From: an uncultured Microbulbifer sp.
Lineage (GTDB): Bacteria; Pseudomonadota; Gammaproteobacteria; Pseudomonadales; Cellvibrionaceae
Assembly (NCBI RefSeq): GCF_947489355.1
Contig: NZ_CANLDD010000014.1
Location: forward strand, 1 to 64,000
Reading direction: 5' to 3'
DNA: 64,000 nucleotides
Part shown: positions 37,794 through 46,623 of the stretch, piece by piece
Layout of the letters: each line of letters opens with the position of its first letter
How positions within the stretch are numbered: the first letter of the stretch is position 1
Position numbers and translations under genes: made by a program
Notes under the pieces: generated by a model
Seen by the model: only the letters and a program-made list of their open reading frames with translations
Database searches by the model: none
Told to the model about the DNA's origin: nothing

Positions 37794-38939
37794 GTGAAGT
37801 GTGGATCTGTGGAAAAGTACAAGAGAAGTTTTGTGAAGCGTACCCGTTGCATTTTGCTGGCCGGCGCTACGGCAGCTCGCCGCATTCGCCAGGAAGGTTT
37901 ACACCAGAAGCAGTTCTCGACCCTGGTCGGTGCCTCCGGTGGCCCCAAATGGCTGGTGATCAGTCAGTTGGACCGGGTGTTGATGGGGGAGTTTTTCAAG
38001 GGGCGGCGTGAGCCAATAGTGACTCTGGGATCCTCCATTGGCAGTTTCCGCAACTTGTGTTACGCGATGCGGGACCCATTGGCGGCATTGGAGCGCCTGG
38101 AGCACGGGTATATCAACCAAAGTTACACTTCTTCAAAGCCGACACCCAGGGAAATTACTGCCACGGGGGAACGGGTTCTGCAAAGTGTATTGGGCGAGCG
38201 CGGTGCCTGTGAGGTGGTGAAGAACCCGCTATGGCACAGCCATTTTGTCACCGTGCGGGGCCGGGGGCCCCTCGGGAGTGAAAAACGCGCCCTGCTGGCC
38301 CCGGCCCTCTTCGCTTCGGCTTTGGCTAACGCGGTGTCCCGACACAGTCTGAGCGCCTTTTGGGAGCGGGTGATATTCCACTCCGACGTCAGCGCGGCAG
38401 TGGAATTTGGCAACCTGAGCACGGTCAATGCGGCCTTGTCTGCCCGCAATGTCTGTGCCGCAGTACTTGCCAGCGGGTCTATTCCTCTGGTGATGGCGGG
38501 CGTACAAAACCCCGCCGGAGCACCGCAGGGCAACTACCGCGATGGTGGTATCACCGATTACCATTTCGATCTGCGTTTTCGCCACCCGCACGGGTTGGTC
38601 CTCTATCCGCACTTTTTCCCCTATATGGTGCCGGGTTGGTTCGACAAGGGGCTCTCCTGGCGGCGTGTGCGCGGTGATGCGATGGCATCCACGCTGCTGG
38701 TTGCACCATCTCCCGCATTTGTGGCCGGGCTGCCCGGTGGCAGGATTCCGGATCGCAGCGATTTTTACAAGCTGAATCCCACAGAGCGCATCAGGTACTG
38801 GAATCGGGTGGTGGATCTGAGCCGGGGGGTTGCCGATGATTTCCACAACATCTGGCAGAGCGGTCGGGTGGCGGATCACCTGATCGAGGTCGGTTGCGAT
38901 GAGGCGCCCCATAAGCTGCAGCAGGTCAGGGCGGCGTGA
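37794..38939 (+). CDS. Patatin-like phospholipase family protein
   Basis: 381 residues. The patatin catalytic features are readable: an oxyanion segment GASGGPKW (46-53), a nucleophile elbow GSSIGS (Ser81 in G-x-S-x-G), and the dyad Asp in YRDGGITDYH. No signal peptide or membrane segment is seen, so it is probably cytosolic or peripheral. Patatins hydrolyse acyl esters of phospholipids. The first residues are uncertain: an internal start near RTRCILLAGATAARR is possible. Its stop overlaps the start of the GntR gene by 4 bases (GTGA). Confidence 0.82.
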   Translation: MKCGSVEKYKRSFVKRTRCILLAGATAARRIRQEGLHQKQFSTLVGASGGPKWLVISQLDRVLMGEFFKGRREPIVTLGSSIGSFRNLCYAMRDPLAALERLEHGYINQSYTSSKPTPREITATGERVLQSVLGERGACEVVKNPLWHSHFVTVRGRGPLGSEKRALLAPALFASALANAVSRHSLSAFWERVIFHSDVSAAVEFGNLSTVNAALSARNVCAAVLASGSIPLVMAGVQNPAGAPQGNYRDGGITDYHFDLRFRHPHGLVLYPHFFPYMVPGWFDKGLSWRRVRGDAMASTLLVAPSPAFVAGLPGGRIPDRSDFYKLNPTERIRYWNRVVDLSRGVADDFHNIWQSGRVADHLIEVGCDEAPHKLQQVRAA

Positions 38940-39607
38940 CTATGACGCGGGCATTTAACCCCACGCAGGAAGTGTTTCGCACCACCCAGGAGCGGGTCTA
39001 TTTTCAGGTACGCGACGCGATTCTGCGCGGCAAATTTCTGCCCGGCCACGCAATCACTATTCGCGGGTTGGCGGCGGAACTGGATTGCAGCCCCATGCCT
39101 GTGCGGGAAGCGCTGAGACGCCTCACTTCCGAGCGGGCGTTGGAGGTATCGGATACCCGCCGCGTGACCGTTCCCACTATGACCCTGGAAAAGCTCGCAG
39201 AGATCTGTGCAGCCAGGGTGGTGTTGGAGTGCCAGGCTGCCGAGCAGGCCCTGCCTTTTGTGGATGAGGAAGCCCTGGAGGCTCTGTGCGAACTGGATAC
39301 CCGAGTCAATATTGCACTGGAGGAAAAAGATATAGAGCAGTATGTGACGGCCAATCTCGATTTCCACTTTACGCTCTACCGCCTGGGGCGCCCTCATATC
39401 ATCCTTTCTTTGATCGAGAGTCTGTGGCTGCAAACAGCCCCTCTGCAACATCTGGTGTTCCAGCGCTTCGGTGTACAGGAACTGCCCGACCGCCACAAGG
39501 ATCTCCTGATGGGGGTTGCCAGGGGGGATGTTGAGCAGGTGCGCAGGGCCATTCGCCAGGATATTGAGGAGGGACTCGGCTCTATCTCTGCGGAGGAATT
39601 GCTTTAG
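38936..39607 (+). CDS. GntR-family (FCD) transcriptional regulator
   Basis: 223 residues with a winged helix-turn-helix at residues 17-75 (YFQVRDAILRGKFLPGHAIT, then VREALRRLTSERALEV) and an FCD ligand-binding domain with the metal-type His residues (LDFHFTLYR and LPDRHKDLL). GTG 38936 overlaps the patatin stop as GTGA; ATG 38942 is the alternative. It precedes the polyamine genes by 380 bp and is their likely repressor. A palindrome TGTGATCACA lies in that gap. Confidence 0.9.
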   Translation: MTMTRAFNPTQEVFRTTQERVYFQVRDAILRGKFLPGHAITIRGLAAELDCSPMPVREALRRLTSERALEVSDTRRVTVPTMTLEKLAEICAARVVLECQAAEQALPFVDEEALEALCELDTRVNIALEEKDIEQYVTANLDFHFTLYRLGRPHIILSLIESLWLQTAPLQHLVFQRFGVQELPDRHKDLLMGVARGDVEQVRRAIRQDIEEGLGSISAEELL

Positions 39608-39989
39608 CGAGCCTCGTATCCCACCCAGTCCCGGTGCGCCAGTGGCCCTCTTCAGTCACCTCGGGGGAGCGTTGCTCCGAAGTGCTGCATCGCGGGCTGC
39701 TACCTGCTCTGACTGTTTGGTCAAATTTTGTTTAACCTCTGTAATAGTCCCATAAGAGCCCCGTTGACGTTTAGGCAGCGGGTGAAGGTTCGATAAATCT
39801 TGCACTTCTGTGAGCCTCGCCACTAAAATGTGATCACAAAATTTAAGAGAAATGCGCTACCGGGTGGCGGCCTGTGTACAAGACCTATCCAGGTGGCTGA
39901 CAGATGGCGGGATTACTCTTCATTCATTGGTGCGGGTCCATGATCTCACTCACTGGAGTGGATCTCGGCGCAAAAGACAGGAGCGGAAT
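39608..39989. other. Promoter region of the polyamine genes, about 380 bp
   Basis: No gene. It contains the palindrome at 39829-39838 and an AGGAG ribosome binding site near 39978. The frame that enters from 39852 is an upstream extension of the aminotransferase without family support. Confidence 0.55.
39829..39838. promoter_or_regulatory. Palindrome TGTGATCACA, candidate GntR operator
   Basis: A perfect 10-bp dyad flanked by A-rich sequence, 152 bp before the aminotransferase start. It lacks the 6-bp spacer of a CRP site and better fits a compact GntR/FCD operator. Assigned by position only. Confidence 0.4.
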
Positions 39990-41339
39990 ATGAACAAGAC
40001 TGAGCTGCAACAACAGGATCGCAAACATCTGCTGCACCCTTTCACCGATTTCCACGACCTGGGTCGGCAGGGCACCCGGGTGATCACCCGTGCAGAGGGC
40101 GCCTATATTACCGATATCGATGGCCACCGCATGTTGGACGGCATGTCCGGTCTCTGGTGCTGTAATCTGGGCTACAGCCGCAGGGAAATCAGTGATGCCA
40201 TTTATGAGCAGCTGAACACCCTGCCGTTTTACAACAGCTTTTTCCAGTGCACCACCGCGCCCGCCATTGAACTGGCCGATGCCCTGGCGGAAGTGACTCC
40301 GGCGGCTATCAACAACGTGTTCTTTACCGGTTCGGGTTCCGAGGCGAATGACACCAATCTACGTATTATTCGCCGCTTTTGGGATCTACAGGACAGGCCG
40401 GAGAAGCGCATTGTGATCTCCCGCAAGAATGGCTACCACGGTTCCACCATCGCCGGCGCCAGTCTCGGTGGCATGAGTGGTATGCACAAGCAGTTCCAGC
40501 CGCTGGACTACATCGAGCATGTACAGCAGCCCTATTGGTTCGCCGAGGGCGGCGATATGTCACCGGAAGAGTTTGGCATTTACGCCGCCCGGACCCTGGA
40601 TGAAAAAATCCAGGAACTGGGCCCGGAGAATGTTGCGGCCTTTATTGCCGAACCGATCCAGGGGGCAGGTGGTGTGGTAATCCCGCCGGAGACCTATTGG
40701 CCTGAGGTGAGAAAGGTGTTGGGCCAGTACGATATTCTGCTGGTGATGGACGAGGTGATCTTTGGCTTTGGTCGCACCGGTGCGTGGTTCGGGGCTGACT
40801 ACTATGGCATGAAACCGGACCTGATGACTTTTGCCAAGGCGGTGACCAATGGGTACTTTCCGTTGGGTGGTACTCTGGTAAATGACCGTGTCGCCGAGGT
40901 GATCAAAAGCAAAGGGGGGGAATTTACCCACGGCTACACCTACTCTGCGCACCCGGCAGCCTGTATGGCGGGCCTGGCGACCATCAACATCCTGCGCAAT
41001 GAGAAGATTATCGACACTGTACGTGATGTGACCGGTCCCTATTTGGCCAAGCGCTGGGCAGAGCTGGCGGATCATCCGATTGTGGGCGAGGCCCGCAGCC
41101 TGGGCATGGTTGGCGCCCTGGAGCTGGTAAAAGACAAGCCCAGTCGTGCCCGTTTCGATGAGGATTGCACGGCCGGTGCTATGTGTCGCGACCTCAGTAT
41201 TAAAAATGGACTGGTGATGCGCGCCACCGGCGATACCATGATCATCGCCCCGCCGTTGATCATCACCACCGAGCAGGTGGATGAGCTGGTGGAAAAAGCA
41301 TGGCGCGCTCTGGACGGCACTGCCGCGGCACTGGCGTAA
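39990..41339 (+). CDS. spuC: Class III aminotransferase, putrescine-pyruvate aminotransferase-like
   Basis: About 449 residues from ATG 39990, preceded by AGGAG; the 46 codons upstream have no similarity. Fold-type I class III motifs: MLDGMSGLWCCNLGYSR near the N-terminus, FFTGSGSEANDTNLR for phosphate binding, KNGYHGSTIAGASLGG, VMDEVIFGFGRTG with the pyridine-N Asp, and TFAKAVTNGYFPLGG with the Schiff-base Lys. The WCCNLGY and GYHGST blocks match SpuC-type putrescine aminotransferases. Together with the glutamine-synthetase-like gene downstream it points to polyamine catabolism. Omega-amino-acid:pyruvate aminotransferase is the alternative. Confidence 0.88.
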   Translation: MNKTELQQQDRKHLLHPFTDFHDLGRQGTRVITRAEGAYITDIDGHRMLDGMSGLWCCNLGYSRREISDAIYEQLNTLPFYNSFFQCTTAPAIELADALAEVTPAAINNVFFTGSGSEANDTNLRIIRRFWDLQDRPEKRIVISRKNGYHGSTIAGASLGGMSGMHKQFQPLDYIEHVQQPYWFAEGGDMSPEEFGIYAARTLDEKIQELGPENVAAFIAEPIQGAGGVVIPPETYWPEVRKVLGQYDILLVMDEVIFGFGRTGAWFGADYYGMKPDLMTFAKAVTNGYFPLGGTLVNDRVAEVIKSKGGEFTHGYTYSAHPAACMAGLATINILRNEKIIDTVRDVTGPYLAKRWAELADHPIVGEARSLGMVGALELVKDKPSRARFDEDCTAGAMCRDLSIKNGLVMRATGDTMIIAPPLIITTEQVDELVEKAWRALDGTAAALA

Positions 41340-41361
41340 ACTCGTCGTAGTGCCTCTTATG

Positions 41362-41402
41362 GCCGCCACCTCTGCCCGCCTCTAGCGGGCCGGGGTGGCG
41401 GC
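41362..41402 (+). terminator. Nested stem-loop between spuC and the puuA-like gene
   Basis: Outer stem GCCGCCACC/GGTGGCGGC (9 bp) encloses an inner stem GCCCGC/GCGGGC. It lies in the 107-bp gap and is followed by TCTAGACTGTTTTTG. It may attenuate read-through between the two polyamine genes. Confidence 0.6.
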
Positions 41403-41446
41403 TCTAGACTGTTTTTGTGGTTTGACAGGATTATCTCAGGCAACTT

Positions 41447-42832
41447 ATGTCTCAAGAAAAAAAATTCGCTGCTCGGCCGGACCTGCTGGCGCAATCACAC
41501 CAATTCCTGGCAGAGCATGCGGACTTAAAGTGGATTGAAGGTTTTATATTCGACATCAACGGTGTGCCCCGGGGTAAATGGCTGCCCGCCGATTCGGCGC
41601 AGAAGCTGTTCAAGGGGGGCCTGCAAATGCCGCGCAGCGCCGTTAGTCTGGATATCTGGGGGCGAGATATCGAGGATAGCCCACTGGTGTTTGCCAGTGG
41701 CGACAGCGATGGCGTCTGTCTTCCGGTATCCCCAATCAGCCCGGCACCCTGGCACAGGGAGTTGACCGCTCAGCTGCATATGCAATTGCACGAGGCGGAT
41801 GGTTCCGCACTCTACGCCGATCCGCGCAGCCAGTTGCAACGGGTGCTGGACAGGTTGAAAAAGCTCGGATACAGCGCGGTTTGTGCCACTGAGCTGGAGT
41901 TCTACCTGTTGCATGATGAGCTGGATCACCTGGCGCATCCGCGCCCCGTGTGTGATAACGATGCGGAACTGGTGCCCTCCACAGACGTATACGATCTGTC
42001 GGAGCTGAACGCCCAGGGGCATTTCTTCGCCGATGTCCGTGCTGCCTGTGAAGAGCAGGGTATTCCAGCGGATTCAGTGCTGTCGGAATGCGCTCCCGGT
42101 CAGTTTGAAATCAACCTGAATCACAGTGCCGATCCGCTCGCGGTTGCGGATCAAACCCTGCTGTTCAAACGTCTGTTAAAGGGTGTGGCGCGCAGTCACG
42201 GTTTGCGTGTCAGCACCATGGCAAAACCGTTTGGCAACCGGGCGGGGAATGGTATGCATGTGCATTTGAGCCTGGTTGACAGCGCTGGCAGGAATGTCTT
42301 CGACAATGGCAGTGAACAGGGCTCAGCGCTGCTGCACCAGGCGGTTGCGGGTATGCTGGCGAGCGCAAATGATGCGATGGCATTTTTCGCACCGCACAGC
42401 AATTCCTATCGCCGTTTCCAGGAGAGTTCCCACGCACCGCTGAACCTGTGCTGGGGCTACGATAACCGCACCACCACCCTGCGCATTCCAGCCAGCAGCC
42501 CGGAGGCCCGCCGCATTGAGCACCGTATCGCCGGTGCCGATGTGAATCCCTACCTGGTTCTGGCGGCGATTCTCACCGGTGTATGCCATGGGCTGGAAAA
42601 CCAATTGGAACCACCGGCTCCGGTTGAAGGGGATGCCTATCAGGTTGAGAGTGAGCAGCTGATCAATACCTGGGATGGCGCACTGCAGCGTTTTGAGCAG
42701 AGCGCCCTGTGGCGTGAGTATCTCGACCCGCGCTTTGTTGCGCTGTTCCTGTTGCTGAAGCGGCAGGAGCAGGCAGAAATTGGCGCACGGGTGACCGATG
42801 TGGAATATCAGAGCTACTTGTACCGCGTGTAA
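41447..42832 (+). CDS. puuA: Glutamine synthetase family, gamma-glutamylputrescine synthetase-like
   Basis: 461 residues. The short N-terminal beta-grasp domain opens KWIEGFIFDINGVPRGKWLP, diagnostic of the PuuA/GlnA4 branch rather than GlnA. Catalytic-domain motifs: CATELEFYLL, SECAPGQFEINLNHS, GNGMHVHLSLVD (ammonium/glutamate pocket) and RRIEHRIAGADVNPYLVLAAIL. The adenylylation tyrosine loop of GlnA is absent. It ligates glutamate to putrescine or a related amine using ATP, in the cytosol. Substrate assignment depends on the spuC neighbour. Confidence 0.85.
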   Translation: MSQEKKFAARPDLLAQSHQFLAEHADLKWIEGFIFDINGVPRGKWLPADSAQKLFKGGLQMPRSAVSLDIWGRDIEDSPLVFASGDSDGVCLPVSPISPAPWHRELTAQLHMQLHEADGSALYADPRSQLQRVLDRLKKLGYSAVCATELEFYLLHDELDHLAHPRPVCDNDAELVPSTDVYDLSELNAQGHFFADVRAACEEQGIPADSVLSECAPGQFEINLNHSADPLAVADQTLLFKRLLKGVARSHGLRVSTMAKPFGNRAGNGMHVHLSLVDSAGRNVFDNGSEQGSALLHQAVAGMLASANDAMAFFAPHSNSYRRFQESSHAPLNLCWGYDNRTTTLRIPASSPEARRIEHRIAGADVNPYLVLAAILTGVCHGLENQLEPPAPVEGDAYQVESEQLINTWDGALQRFEQSALWREYLDPRFVALFLLLKRQEQAEIGARVTDVEYQSYLYRV

Positions 42833-43421
42833 GCTCAAGGCGTATTGCTATGCGTCACAGCGGTGATCAAGGCATCTTGACTAAACGGCTTTCACGACAG
42901 GGAGCGGCGGCGGATTGTGATCCTCTGCTATACCTAAATTTAAGTGCGTAATGCGCTTGCAACTCTCCTCCTGAAAGTGTGTTCAAAAAACCTGGCCCGC
43001 TATTTGGCGGGCATTTTTTATTCTACCTGCGGGTATCATGGTGCTTGTGCATCCCAGCCCAATGGCAGGTTCGCGCGCTGGCGGAGCGGGTGGGGGTGAG
43101 GGAGAAACAGAGGTTATATGTAAGGTGAGAATCTTTGTATAACTATCTGTATTTATTAAATTTATGGGTGGGATATTTATAGATTCTTTGGCGCAGAGCC
43201 CACTGCCCCCTGCGCGTTTTTTCTGTCCTGAAGTCATGTTTTCTGGCCAGCATGGCCATTGGTGTGGACTGTTTCAGCCTAGCGGTCATTTCCACCTCAG
43301 TGTATTCTTCCGCTTTAACTGCGCGGGCCCGACTCAACCGGCGTTCACAGGGATGCTGCATAAAAGACAGCGTTGATCGGTCGTTGCGTGTGGGTCCCCG
43401 AACAATGCGAATAGGGAATTT
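42833..43421. other. Intergenic stretch, about 590 bp
   Basis: No gene recognised. It holds the rho-independent terminator at 42995-43019, then an A/T-rich region (43100-43170) that probably contains the promoter for the glycosyltransferase cluster. Confidence 0.5.
42995..43019 (+). terminator. Rho-independent terminator
   Basis: GCCCGC-tatttg-GCGGGC followed by ATTTTTT. It lies 163 bp after the puuA-like gene, farther than usual, so the polyamine transcript has a long 3-prime tail or a short unannotated transcript ends here. Confidence 0.8.
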
Positions 43422-44765
43422 ATGACCGCCTTGGGTAAGTATGCGGACGGTCCTCTGGCCGGCAAGGCTCGGCCACTCAACATATGCCTTCTGGGTTATC
43501 GCAGCCATCCACACAGTGGCGGCCAGGGAATTTACCTGCGCTACCTGAGTAAGGCACTGGTGGATGCGGGGCATGTCGTGGATGTTATCTCGGGCCAACC
43601 TTATCCGCAGTTGGATGAAAGGGTAAGGTTGATCGAGATGCCCGGGCTCAACCTCTATGAGGCTGAGCACCCCATCCGGGCCCTCAAGGCGAAGCATCTG
43701 CTGTCCTGGACGGACTTCTTCGAATGGTTGAGCAAGCTCACCGGCGGGTTCGCAGAACCCTATACCTTTGGCCGCCGGGTGGTCAGGTACCTGCGCAGAT
43801 GTGGCCGTCACTACGACATAGTGCACGATAACCAGTCGCTTTGTTATGGCCTGCTGGAGATTGAAAAAAGCGGTTTGCCCGTTGTGGCCACCATTCACCA
43901 CCCCATCACACGTGACCGGCAACTGGCCCTGGATGCGGCGCCGGACTGGCGTTTCAGGTTATTGGTGCGCCGTTGGCATAGCTTTCTGAAGATGCAGACC
44001 AAGGTCGCGCGCAAACTACGTCACATCGTGACAGTGTCGCGCCAGTCGCAACGGGATATTGTCGAGCTGTTTGGTGTGGCACCCGAGCAGGTACAGCTGA
44101 TTTACAATGGCATTGATACGGAGATATTCAAACCGGACCTGCAGGTGCAGCGCCGGCCGCTACGTATTATGACGACGGCGTCGGCAGACCAGCCACTCAA
44201 GGGGCTGCGGGTGTTGTTGCTGGCCCTGGCCGAGTTGCGCAAACAGTTCACCGATGTGGAATTACTGGTGGTGGGCGCGATGCAGGCGGGCGGTGCCACC
44301 GAGCAACTGCTGCAAAGCCTGCAGTTGCGCGATTCGGTACAGTTTGTTTCCGGCATTTCCATTGAGGAGCTGGTGGATTACTACCGCAGTGCCACTGTCG
44401 TGGCCTGCCCGTCCCTCTACGAAGGGTTTGGTCTGCCTGCGGGAGAGGCGATGGCCTGTGGCACACCGGTGGTTTCGAGTGATGGCGGCGCGCTTCCGGA
44501 GGTGGTTGGAGATGCCGGCATCCTTGTGCCGGCCGGCGACAGCAAAGCGCTGGCGGAAGCCCTTGGCAGGGTGTTGTCCCGTGAAACCCTGCGGGTTGAA
44601 CTGGGTGCACGGGGTAGGGCCCGGATTGAAAACAGCTTCTCCTGGAATCTGGCCGCAGAGAATCTGGTGGCGTATTACCGCGAAATCCTGGGTGAGCCCC
44701 CCGTGTCCCAGAACAGTGAGTGCGGTTTGGCGACGAACACTATCCGCGGTGTGGAGGCCGCTTGA
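43422..44765 (+). CDS. Glycosyltransferase family 4 protein
   Basis: 447 residues with the GT-B two-domain layout. The N-terminal acceptor domain begins ICLLGYRSHPHSGGQGIYLRYLS. The C-terminal domain carries the nucleotide-sugar motif SLYEGFGLPAGEAMACGTPVV, with the two Glu of E-x7-E, and the LIYNGID turn before it. It is a retaining transferase, cytosolic or peripheral. The acceptor is unknown. AGGGA precedes the ATG. It is the first gene of a tight run: the methyltransferase start overlaps its stop (TGATG), implying coupled translation and a shared pathway. Confidence 0.9.
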   Translation: MTALGKYADGPLAGKARPLNICLLGYRSHPHSGGQGIYLRYLSKALVDAGHVVDVISGQPYPQLDERVRLIEMPGLNLYEAEHPIRALKAKHLLSWTDFFEWLSKLTGGFAEPYTFGRRVVRYLRRCGRHYDIVHDNQSLCYGLLEIEKSGLPVVATIHHPITRDRQLALDAAPDWRFRLLVRRWHSFLKMQTKVARKLRHIVTVSRQSQRDIVELFGVAPEQVQLIYNGIDTEIFKPDLQVQRRPLRIMTTASADQPLKGLRVLLLALAELRKQFTDVELLVVGAMQAGGATEQLLQSLQLRDSVQFVSGISIEELVDYYRSATVVACPSLYEGFGLPAGEAMACGTPVVSSDGGALPEVVGDAGILVPAGDSKALAEALGRVLSRETLRVELGARGRARIENSFSWNLAAENLVAYYREILGEPPVSQNSECGLATNTIRGVEAA

Positions 44766-45511
44766 TGATTACAGTGGCTCCGCAACACTTGAACCTCCGT
44801 CCCGGTCAGAAGGTGCTTGATCTCGGATGTGGAGAAGGGCGTCACTGCATCCACCTGATGATCACCGATGCGGTGGATGTTTATGGCATCGACCTCTGCT
44901 TTGACGATGTGCGCACTGCCAGTGGGCGTGCTGAATCATTTAGCAGCCCCGAATACGCAAAAGGGCGCCTGTTATTCGGCGTTGCCAACGGTCTGCAATT
45001 GCCTTTTGCAAACGCTTGCTTTGATGTGGTGATCTGCTCTGAGGTATTGGAGCATATCGGGGAATATCAGGCGCTTCTGGCGGAAATCGATCGGGTGCTG
45101 AAACCCTCGGGTATTTTCGCCGCCACTGTACCGGCTTACTTCCCCGAATGGCTTTGCTGGCAGCTCAGCGATGCATACCACCAGGTGGAGGGGGGCCATA
45201 TCCGTATTTTTCGTGAGCGTGAACTGCGCGAAAGTATTGAGGCCCTGGGACACCGCTATTTCGCTCGTCACAAAGCCCACGCCCTGCACGCCCCTTACTG
45301 GTGGCTAAAGTGTCTGTTCTGGAACAAACCGGAATCCCGCCTGGTCGCCGCTTATCATCGGTTGCTGGTGTGGGATCTAATGAAACAGCCCGTGGCCACC
45401 CGCGTTGTGGAAAAACTGCTAAACCCGGTACTTGGCAAAAGCCTCGCACTCTATTTTGTCAAGGCCCACCGGGCCGTGCGGCAGTTGCCGGCAGGAGTAA
45501 AAAGCCCGTGA
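44765..45511 (+). CDS. Class I SAM-dependent methyltransferase
   Basis: About 248 residues from ATG 44765, which overlaps the glycosyltransferase stop by one base; the frame from 44720 lies inside the previous gene. SAM-binding motif I is VLDLGCGEGRH, with YGIDLCFDD as motif II, FDVVICSEVLEHI as motif IV and the LKPSGIFAATVP post-motif. This is the Methyltransf_11/UbiE-like set, so O-, N- or C-methylation are all possible. The long C-terminus, rich in Trp and His, may bind the acceptor. The stop overlaps the next start (GTGA). Confidence 0.88.
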   Translation: MITVAPQHLNLRPGQKVLDLGCGEGRHCIHLMITDAVDVYGIDLCFDDVRTASGRAESFSSPEYAKGRLLFGVANGLQLPFANACFDVVICSEVLEHIGEYQALLAEIDRVLKPSGIFAATVPAYFPEWLCWQLSDAYHQVEGGHIRIFRERELRESIEALGHRYFARHKAHALHAPYWWLKCLFWNKPESRLVAAYHRLLVWDLMKQPVATRVVEKLLNPVLGKSLALYFVKAHRAVRQLPAGVKSP

Positions 45512-46623
45512 GTGAGCTGGAGGCTTTTCCGCTTAACCCTGCAGGGTTATTCCCAAACGGCTTTGTGCAAGACAGCGCAGCCTATATCCTTTCCCAGCAG
45601 CAGCCCGACGGTGCTATTCCCTGGTTTAAGGGAGGCCACGCCGACCCCTGGGACCATGTAGAAGCGGCCATGGGACTGGCGATTGCCGGTGAGTTGGCCG
45701 CTGCAGAAAAAGCCTACCAGTGGCTGGCGGATACGCAGTTGGAGGACGGCAGCTGGTGGGCGGCCTACAAGGATGGCGCAATAGAAAACCAAGAGCGCCG
45801 CGAGAGCAATTTTGTTGCCTATGTTGCCACCGGTATCTGGCATTACTACCTGATCAGCGGTGATAGGAAGTGCCTGCATCGTTTTTGGCGGATGGTGGAG
45901 CGTGCCATTGAGTTTGTGCTGGGCCTGCAAACCGAACACGGTGAAATCCATTGGGCGGTGGATACTGAGAGCAAACCCAAAGAGGATGCCCTGGTTACCG
46001 GTTGCTCTTCCATTTACAAGAGCCTTGAGTGCGCGATCAATATCGCCCACCGACTGGGGGTTTCGCGCGCGCATTGGGAGTCGGGCCGCTTTGCCCTGGG
46101 CAATGCCTTGCGCAACAGCCCCGAGCGCTTCGACCGCACCTGGGCTTCCAAGGCGCGCTTTTCCATGGATTGGTTTTACCCGGTGCTTTGCGGTGCTGTC
46201 TCCGGCGCGGCGGCCCGTGTGCGTCTGCAGCAGCGCTGGGAGGAGTTTGTGGTGGCCGGGTTGGGTTGCCACTGTGTCAATGACGAGCCCTGGGTGACAG
46301 TGGCCGAATCCTGTGAATTGGCCATGGCGCTACTGGCCACCGGGCAGCGCGCCCGCGCCGAAGTAATCTATCGGGGGCTGCACCGCTGGCAGGACAGTGA
46401 CGGCGGTTACTGGACAGGGTATGTCTATCCCGATGATGCGGTTTGGCCGGAGGAGAAAACCACCTGGACGGTGGGGGCGATGCTGTTGGCTGCCGATGCA
46501 CTTGCCGGTCTGACACCGGCGAGCGGGCTCTTTACCACTGTGTCCCTGTTGTCAGAGACGGCGCAAAATACCCAGGGTGTCCACTGTCTCGACCAGTTCG
46601 AACTGAGCGGAAGCCAGGGCTAG
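45508..46623 (+). CDS. Terpenoid-cyclase/prenyltransferase-fold protein with QW-like repeats
   Basis: About 371 residues from GTG 45508, which overlaps the methyltransferase stop as GTGA, with AGGAG 10 bases earlier; the longer frame from 45301 overlaps the previous gene out of frame. The protein is all-helical with repeated Q/W motifs: QQQPDGAIPWFKGGHADPWD, TQLEDGSWWAAYKDG, LQTEHGEIHWAVD and WQDSDGGYWTGYVYPDD. These mark an alpha/alpha barrel like squalene cyclases and prenyltransferases. The cyclase DxDD motif is not seen. Function is unknown; a glycan-processing barrel is an alternative reading. The 3-prime end overlaps the convergent methyltransferase by 72 bp. Confidence 0.75.
   Translation: MSELEAFPLNPAGLFPNGFVQDSAAYILSQQQPDGAIPWFKGGHADPWDHVEAAMGLAIAGELAAAEKAYQWLADTQLEDGSWWAAYKDGAIENQERRESNFVAYVATGIWHYYLISGDRKCLHRFWRMVERAIEFVLGLQTEHGEIHWAVDTESKPKEDALVTGCSSIYKSLECAINIAHRLGVSRAHWESGRFALGNALRNSPERFDRTWASKARFSMDWFYPVLCGAVSGAAARVRLQQRWEEFVVAGLGCHCVNDEPWVTVAESCELAMALLATGQRARAEVIYRGLHRWQDSDGGYWTGYVYPDDAVWPEEKTTWTVGAMLLAADALAGLTPASGLFTTVSLLSETAQNTQGVHCLDQFELSGSQG

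Noticed and set aside
39829..39838. CRP site reading of TGTGATCACA
   Set aside because: A CRP site needs about 6 bp between the TGTGA and TCACA halves; here they abut, so a GntR-type operator is more likely.
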